Part shown: piece by piece, positions 33,907-38,339 of the stretch
How the letters are laid out: every line of letters starts with the position of its first letter
How positions within the stretch are numbered: position 1 is the first letter of the stretch
Assembly: GCA_945889005.1 (NCBI GenBank)
Contig: CAMDBI010000030.1
Span: 1-38,339 of the forward strand
Direction of reading: 5' to 3'
Length of the DNA stretch: 38,339 bases
DNA from: Bacteroides fragilis
GTDB taxonomy: Bacteria; Bacteroidota; Bacteroidia; Bacteroidales; DTGW01
Translations under genes and position numbers: made by a program
Notes under the pieces: generated by a model
The model's input: only the letters and a program-made list of their open reading frames with translations
Databases searched by the model: none
Told to the model about the DNA's origin: nothing

Positions 33907-33945
33907 TTTCATTTGCATATTTACACATTCGAAATTTGCACATTG
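33907..33945. repeat. Low-complexity ATTTGCACATT repeat
   Basis: TTTCATTTGCATATTTACAC and the following ATTCGAAATTTGCACATT belong to the same repeat family as the patches at 31676-31820. It occupies most of the spacer between the SpoU gene and lemA and is the only feature I see there. Confidence 0.5.
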
Positions 33946-33992
33946 TTTTCTGTAAATATATTATTTTGTTTGAAATGTATTAAGTTAATATT

Positions 33993-34787
33993 TTATAAAA
34001 AATCTCTTTGTCTTTTAGCCTCGAATGCCAATATTGCACTTGCAGTGCCTACATTGAGCGAATCGTGAATGCCACTCATGGGTATAATTACCTTTTCGTT
34101 ACATTTTTCGATCCAAAATTTACTCAATCCATCGGCTTCGGTACCCATTATAAACGCAGTGGGCTTGGTAAAGTTCATTTTATGATATGCACTTTTTGCA
34201 TCGAGCGAAGCTGCATAAGTACTTATATTGTTTTGAGTAAGCCACTTGTGAGCGTCTTCGTTATTGCAAACTGCAATTTGTGTAGAAAACACGCAACCGA
34301 TACTCGACCTTATGGCATTGGGATTGTACACATCGCAACGTGAATCGCAAACAATAACAGCATCGAGCGCTGCGGCATCGGCTGTTCGCATTATGGCTCC
34401 AAGGTTTCCGGGCTTCTCAACCGACTCAAGTACCAACAATAGTGGATTTGGCGAAAGTTTGATTTCAGACAAATCGTGTTTTTTCGGTTTGACAATGGCT
34501 ATAAGTCCATCGGAACTCTCGCGGTATGCAATTTTTTCAAAGACATCTTTATTTATTTCAAATAACTTAGCGTCAAATGTACTATTTATCCAATTGCTGT
34601 ATGAGGTTTTATCGGCAAGTTGGGGGAAAACGAAGAGCGAATCGACCAAATACCCCGCTCTAATGGCGTGGTTTATTTCTCTATAACCTTCAATAACAAA
34701 AAGCTCCCGAGCCTTACGTTCAGAAGCCTTTTCGAGTTTTACGATGTTTTTTATCCTTGTGTTTTGAAGACTGGTAATGAGTTCCAT
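33993..34787 (-). CDS. TrmH/SpoU-type RNA methyltransferase
   Basis: A 264-residue SPOUT methyltransferase. N-terminal RNA-binding substrate domain (residues 1-95, with VKLEKASERKARELFVIEG, typical of rRNA 2'-O-methyltransferases), then the knotted domain with EKPGNLGAIMRTADAAALDA (about 117-136), IMGTEADGLS (about 212-221) and IPMSGIHDSLNVGTASAILA (about 235-254), the three SpoU motifs. It methylates a ribose in tRNA or rRNA. The specific position cannot be told. It is 11 bases downstream of the ATPase gene. Confidence 0.9.
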   Translation of the reverse strand: MELITSLQNTRIKNIVKLEKASERKARELFVIEGYREINHAIRAGYLVDSLFVFPQLADKTSYSNWINSTFDAKLFEINKDVFEKIAYRESSDGLIAIVKPKKHDLSEIKLSPNPLLLVLESVEKPGNLGAIMRTADAAALDAVIVCDSRCDVYNPNAIRSSIGCVFSTQIAVCNNEDAHKWLTQNNISTYAASLDAKSAYHKMNFTKPTAFIMGTEADGLSKFWIEKCNEKVIIPMSGIHDSLNVGTASAILAFEAKRQRDFL

Positions 34788-34798
34788 TGAGAAGTATT

Positions 34799-35926
34799 TT
34801 ATTTAATCATCAGAAAATCGAGATAATTATCGGGTGTAACAAGCAATGTTGTATGTTCGGGGTATGCTTCCATAAATGTACCGGGAAACTTGTACGATTT
34901 GTTTTTGTTCCATTTCATTTCGTAGGCATGCGTTTTACCGGCATACTCTTCTATATAATCAATTTCTTGCTGGTTGTGGTTGCGCCAAAAGTAACGATTG
35001 ACCCACAAACCATGTTCTTCGGTTGCCTTTATGCGCTCACTGATAATAAAGTTTTCCCATAATGCTCCAACATCTTGTCGTAACGATATAGGGTTGAAAT
35101 TGCGAATCAGAGCATTTCTTATTCCATTATCAAAAAAATAGATTTTTCGACTTTTTTTCAACTCGTTTCGGAGGTTTCGGCTAAGAGAGCTCAACTGAAA
35201 GATAATAAATGCCTTTTGCAACAAATCAATATATCGTTCAATGGTTTTGTTGTCTGCACCAACTGTCTGTCCAAGTTCGTGAGCCGAGACTTCGCTGCCT
35301 ACCTGAAAAGCCAATGCTTGAAGTAGTTTTTCTACAATCAAAGGTTTTTTGATATTTTCAAGTGTAAAGATATCTTTATACAAATAGGCATCGGACAAGC
35401 GTTTGAGAATATTAATCTCGTTTCCGGGAGAGGTTACAACTTCAGGATAATAGCCATATATAAGCCTGTGTTCGAGCAATCGTCTTTCGTTTTGAAGTCC
35501 ATGATTGGTAACCATTTCGGAAAATGAGATTGGGAAAAGGTTAATCTCTGTTTTTCGACCGGTAAGTGGCTCGTTTATGGTGTTTGCCATTTCGATTGCC
35601 GACGAACCTAGGGCTATTACTTGCTTGTCAGGAAAATTATCGACAATTAGTTTGAGGGTAAGGCCAATATTCGTTATCCGTTGGGCTTCGTCAATAACAA
35701 TAACTTTCTTGTTTCCAAATTCGGTTTTAAGTCTTGTGGTGTTAATGTTACTGAGCAATTCGCGTGTATCAGGCTCATCACCATTGTAGTTCAAAACATC
35801 GTCGGGCGAAATACCCAACTGTCGAAGCATAGTTGTCTTTCCAACCTGACGCGCACCGGGAATGTATATCACTTTCCCTTTGAACATCGAATCGTTTAGA
35901 AGTTTTATGGCTTTACGTTTAATCAT
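34799..35926 (-). CDS. AAA_14/DUF4143 ATPase
   Basis: A 375-residue protein with the AAA_14 domain: Walker A GARQVGKT (24-31), Walker B KVIVIDEAQR (about 74-83), sensor-like VIALGSSA and an LTGRKTEINLFPISFSE motif, then the DUF4143 C-terminus (LQALAFQVGSEVSAHELGQT, then FFDNGIRNALI and QEIDYIEE). This family is very abundant in Bacteroidota, is often in genome-variable places, and has no settled function; the C-terminal E..IDY motif resembles PD-(D/E)xK-like cores. It probably shares a transcript with the SpoU gene. Confidence 0.88.
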   Translation of the reverse strand: MIKRKAIKLLNDSMFKGKVIYIPGARQVGKTTMLRQLGISPDDVLNYNGDEPDTRELLSNINTTRLKTEFGNKKVIVIDEAQRITNIGLTLKLIVDNFPDKQVIALGSSAIEMANTINEPLTGRKTEINLFPISFSEMVTNHGLQNERRLLEHRLIYGYYPEVVTSPGNEINILKRLSDAYLYKDIFTLENIKKPLIVEKLLQALAFQVGSEVSAHELGQTVGADNKTIERYIDLLQKAFIIFQLSSLSRNLRNELKKSRKIYFFDNGIRNALIRNFNPISLRQDVGALWENFIISERIKATEEHGLWVNRYFWRNHNQQEIDYIEEYAGKTHAYEMKWNKNKSYKFPGTFMEAYPEHTTLLVTPDNYLDFLMIK

Positions 35927-35956
35927 TATGTATTATTGTAAAGCACAAATTTAATA

Positions 35957-35964
35957 CAAATATA
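35957..35964 (-). promoter_or_regulatory. -7 box for the AAA_14 ATPase gene
   Basis: On the minus strand TATATTTG fits TAnnTTTG, 30 bases before the ATPase start. A clear -33 TTG is missing. The remaining spacer (35965-36245) is AT-rich, including the 12-bp palindrome GGATTTAAATCC near 36030, and contains the hairpin repeat at 36145. Confidence 0.4.
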
Positions 35965-36144
35965 TGGAATATAGTCTAAATATATATATTAAAATAAGTA
36001 TATATGTCAGTATATTTGTATTAATATTAGGATTTAAATCCATATATTAATACGAAAATTAGGATTAATATATTATGATAGTCTCATAATCTGCATTAAA
36101 AACGATTATAGTTTTTGTATGTGCTAAGTCCAATAATATCTAAT

Positions 36145-36204
36145 ATTCACTGCCATTGGTTTACTTGCTGAGCATAGTCGAAGCATAAACCAACGGCAAT
36201 GAAT
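36145..36204. repeat. Hairpin repeat with GCTGAGCATAGTCGAAGC loop
   Basis: ATTCACTGCCATTGGTTTA (36145-36163) pairs with TAAACCAACGGCAATGAAT (36186-36204) with two mismatches, forming a 19-bp stem. The loop carries GCTGAGCATAGTCGAAGC, the same unit as at 33208-33282. It lies between the M56 peptidase stop codon and the divergent spacer before the ATPase gene, and may act as an RNA 3' hairpin for the peptidase operon. Confidence 0.6.
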
Positions 36205-36245
36205 AAGAACTGAAATATTCGGATTTATTCAAATAATTATTGGAT

Positions 36246-37760
36246 TTATTCTATTGTAAATGCCAAAGTGCCTAAATTTCTGGTGAATCCATCGGGGCCA
36301 ATAGCCTTTATATCTTCAAGATATACTTTTAATCCGATTTCTTGCTTTTGGATAAGATCAATTTGTTGTTGAGTAAACCGATCGCTTTTTGATGGTTCAA
36401 TTTTAGCAAATCCATCTTTTACAGTTGTTACTAAAAACTCTACTACTTTAAATGACAAATCAAAGTCGAAGTTTTCCATTGCAGCCACAATGCCACCTGA
36501 TGCAATTAATTCCTCTTTTCTAATTCCTCCCCCTTTTTTTAATTTAAATTGATTGTATCCTTTCGAATCTACTGGTAATGCAATACATGCAACTGGGTCT
36601 GGAACATACTTTGCCCTAAATGTAGACTGTTGAATTATTTTACCCTTGCAACTAACAGTAACCAATGCTTTCCCTTTTTCTTTAGGATTAACAATGAATT
36701 CTCCATTTTTCCCTTCAATGGTACCATTGTCTATGGTAACGTCGAGGTCTGACGATTCGTAACCCGAAGCCGCAATTCGTATGGGATTGTCGACTCCAAT
36801 GTACAGAACATTCATACGTACTGGTTCTACAGCGGTTATCACGTTCTTTTGATCGTTTAAGCACGAAACGCCTAAAAATAATAATACTGCTACCGGAACT
36901 AAAAGTAAAAGTTTTACCTTTGTTCGGTTGTCCGATTTAAGTGTTGTCATCATAATAATTCGTTTTTTGATTAGTGAATGATTAAAACTTGAAGCTAGGC
37001 TCAACAGCCTGCTTTCGGCAACCTGATTGATAAGGAGTGCTTGGTACTCGAGCCTGTCAAAACCGGTATTGAGTACTCCTTCATCGGCCAGGTATTCATG
37101 AATCTGCCTAATAGATTTCCGCATATACCAAACTACAGGATTGAACCACATTACGGCCGCTACGAGTTCAATCAACAATAAATCAATATAATGGTATTGC
37201 GAAACATGAATGTTTTCGTGGGTAATGATGCTCTTAACTTCCTTTTCGTTCAAATCGCTGGTGTTTATGAATACTAAGTTCATAAAGGAAAATGAGTGAT
37301 TGAGCTTTTCGTTGACAAAAAACCTTGTATTGTCGATAGTCTTCTGTTTCGATTGTATGTAAATACGTAAAATATTTAATACCCCCAGCAATAGACTTAT
37401 AAGAATGCCTATGAGTACAGTGATGTAAATCAATTGTAGAATTTGAAGAAAATCTATTTTGTGTGAAGGTTCAATGATTTGAGTTTTTGGATTGGTTTGA
37501 ACTTCGGAGGTGAAAGATGTTTCTTTTTTAACAATGCTAGTGTTTTCATATTGCTGTTGAACAGTTGCTGGAATTATGTCTTGAGTAAAGCCTATTGAAT
37601 AGTGGTTTAGAGGTAGTAAAAGCGACAGTATAACGGATGATACCAAATAAATACGGATAAATTTAAAACCACTTTCTTTTCGTAAAAATAAGAAATACGA
37701 TATATAGAAAAACGTCAAACATGCCGTAGATTTAAGCAAATACACAATGATAGTTTCCAT
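36246..37760 (-). CDS. BlaR1-like M56 peptidase fused to a GldM-type C-terminal domain
   Basis: A 504-residue membrane protein. Transmembrane segments lie near 3-25, 35-53, 107-132 and 283-300. The M56 zinc site is HENIH (181-185), and HEYLADEG (221-228) supplies the third ligand region. The last 190 residues (about 313-504) match the GldM C-terminal region: VLYIGVDNPIRIAASGY, YVPDPVACIALPVDSKGYN and a final KVYLEDIKAIGPDGFTRNL. BlaR1-type peptidases sense a signal and cut a BlaI repressor. Here the sensor part is GldM-like instead of penicillin-binding, so a beta-lactam role is unlikely. It begins 4 bases after the repressor gene. Confidence 0.88.
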   Translation of the reverse strand: METIIVYLLKSTACLTFFYISYFLFLRKESGFKFIRIYLVSSVILSLLLPLNHYSIGFTQDIIPATVQQQYENTSIVKKETSFTSEVQTNPKTQIIEPSHKIDFLQILQLIYITVLIGILISLLLGVLNILRIYIQSKQKTIDNTRFFVNEKLNHSFSFMNLVFINTSDLNEKEVKSIITHENIHVSQYHYIDLLLIELVAAVMWFNPVVWYMRKSIRQIHEYLADEGVLNTGFDRLEYQALLINQVAESRLLSLASSFNHSLIKKRIIMMTTLKSDNRTKVKLLLLVPVAVLLFLGVSCLNDQKNVITAVEPVRMNVLYIGVDNPIRIAASGYESSDLDVTIDNGTIEGKNGEFIVNPKEKGKALVTVSCKGKIIQQSTFRAKYVPDPVACIALPVDSKGYNQFKLKKGGGIRKEELIASGGIVAAMENFDFDLSFKVVEFLVTTVKDGFAKIEPSKSDRFTQQQIDLIQKQEIGLKVYLEDIKAIGPDGFTRNLGTLAFTIE

Positions 37761-37763
37761 AGC

Positions 37764-38138
37764 TTATTTCGATTTGTTCTGGATTTCTTGTTCGATATAT
37801 TTTTTCAATTCTTCCAATTCGCCAATACTCACTTTATTTTCTTTAACAAAAAATGAAACAGCCTGATTGAGCGAACCATTGAATAAACCTTTGATCGAAT
37901 TTTTTATAATATGCTGACCGTAATTTTCTTGCGACACCAATGCAAAGTAAACGTGCGTTTTGCCATAAGTCTTATGTGTAACATACGCTTTTTTTTCGAG
38001 AACTTTAATAACTGTTGCTACGGTATTATAGGCTGGTTTTGGCTCTGGAAGAACATCGAGCACATCGCTCACGGCGCCTTCTTTAATTTTCCAAAGGGCT
38101 TTTAGAATGTCTTCCTGTGCTTTTGTAATTTCTTTCAT
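37764..38138 (-). CDS. BlaI/MecI/CopY-type repressor
   Basis: A 124-residue winged-helix repressor: EITKAQEDILKALWKIKEGA (3-22), then the recognition helix YNTVATVIKVLEKKAYV (about 37-53) and wing THKTYGKTHVYFAL, followed by a dimerisation helix region ending EEIQNKSK-like. BlaI repressors bind an operator in front of their own operon and are cleaved by the partner M56 peptidase. The peptidase gene follows after 3 bases. An operator-like dyad and promoter are just upstream. Confidence 0.92.
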   Translation of the reverse strand: MKEITKAQEDILKALWKIKEGAVSDVLDVLPEPKPAYNTVATVIKVLEKKAYVTHKTYGKTHVYFALVSQENYGQHIIKNSIKGLFNGSLNQAVSFFVKENKVSIGELEELKKYIEQEIQNKSK

Positions 38139-38153
38139 CTATTATAATTTTTA

Positions 38154-38195
38154 CAAATATACTATTAATATTATATTATTACTATAAATGTAGTA
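38154..38195 (-). promoter_or_regulatory. Promoter and BlaI-type operator
   Basis: On the minus strand TATATTTG (38154-38161) is a TAnnTTTG box, 16 bases before the repressor start. Upstream TACTACATTTATAGTA (38180-38195 read on the minus strand) is a dyad with TACTA/TAGTA arms, resembling the TACA/TGTA operators of BlaI-type repressors, and it would overlap the -33 region. Self-repression is the expected outcome. No other gene in the window has this dyad that I noticed. Confidence 0.5.
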
Positions 38196-38246
38196 TATGT
38201 TTTTTTAAAATTTGTATTTAATTTAAAATAGAGATGTTAATGCACT

Positions 38247-38339
38247 ACTGACCAGTTAAACAATAGATTTCTCCCTACGGTCGAAATGACAATTCGTATA
38301 GAATGATTGAGTTGGGAGGTGGTTGGTTTGCGGCTTTTG
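38247..38339. repeat. Second copy of the long palindromic element, cut by the window end
   Basis: ACTGACCAGTTAAACAATAG (from 38247) followed by ATTTCTCCCTACGGTCGAAA, TGACAATTCGTA and AGAATGATTGAG matches the complement of the right arm at 3010-3105, with GGTTTGCGGC close to the window end. Only one arm is visible. The full element would presumably continue to about 38430. Confidence 0.7.

Noticed and set aside
1-38339. CRISPR arrays or tRNA genes
   Set aside because: I found no regularly spaced direct repeats and no cloverleaf; the repeats present are palindromic and irregularly spaced.

Overview
The window looks like a chromosomal segment of a Bacteroidota bacterium, probably of the Bacteroidales/Marinilabiliales side. 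The signs are an AT-rich sequence, A-rich leaders in place of Shine-Dalgarno sites, several TAnnTTTG-type -7 promoter boxes, families typical of the phylum (three-domain metallophosphoesterase, GldM C-terminal domain, DUF162/LUD protein, AAA_14/DUF4143 ATPase), and many palindromic intergenic repeats. I see no tRNA, rRNA, CRISPR array or transposase.

Region 1-5.1 kb is a decaying accessory zone. It holds palindromic repeats, a remnant of a TehB-like methyltransferase, a ParE/RelE-type toxin broken by one in-frame stop beside an intact antitoxin, a cytidine deaminase with a lost N-terminal segment and a frame change, and a DUF4160/DUF2442 pair whose first gene carries a one-base frameshift. 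Intact genes here are an exported metallophosphoesterase and a LUD-domain protein. Region 5.2-9.5 kb carries ribB, a SAM methyltransferase, a leader-ORF/terminator unit directly before a TPR gene, and a large protein with a transglutaminase-like triad.

Region 9.5-30.6 kb is the most interesting part: a scattered phosphonate (phn) locus. It contains a PRK/uridine-kinase-family enzyme, four PhnD-like lipoproteins in two tandem pairs, a CocE/NonD-type hydrolase, the hexapeptide acyltransferase family known from phn operons, a SAM methyltransferase, a GNAT, an exported nucleotide pyrophosphatase/phosphodiesterase, then PhnC, a double-length fused PhnE, an MFS transporter and PhnM. No carbon-phosphorus lyase core gene (phnG, H, I, J, K, L) is present here. 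Between the two plus-strand halves lies a minus-strand block encoding a heterodimeric ABC exporter, two methyltransferases and a GNAT.

Region 30.6-38.3 kb is mainly minus strand: a CapA-like protein, a LemA-TPM-TPM set with a different repeat in every gap, an SpoU-type RNA methyltransferase, an AAA_14/DUF4143 ATPase, and a BlaI-type repressor with an M56 peptidase fused to a GldM-type C-terminal domain. A second copy of the long palindromic element found at 2.9-3.1 kb starts at the right edge, so copies of one repeat bracket most of the window.
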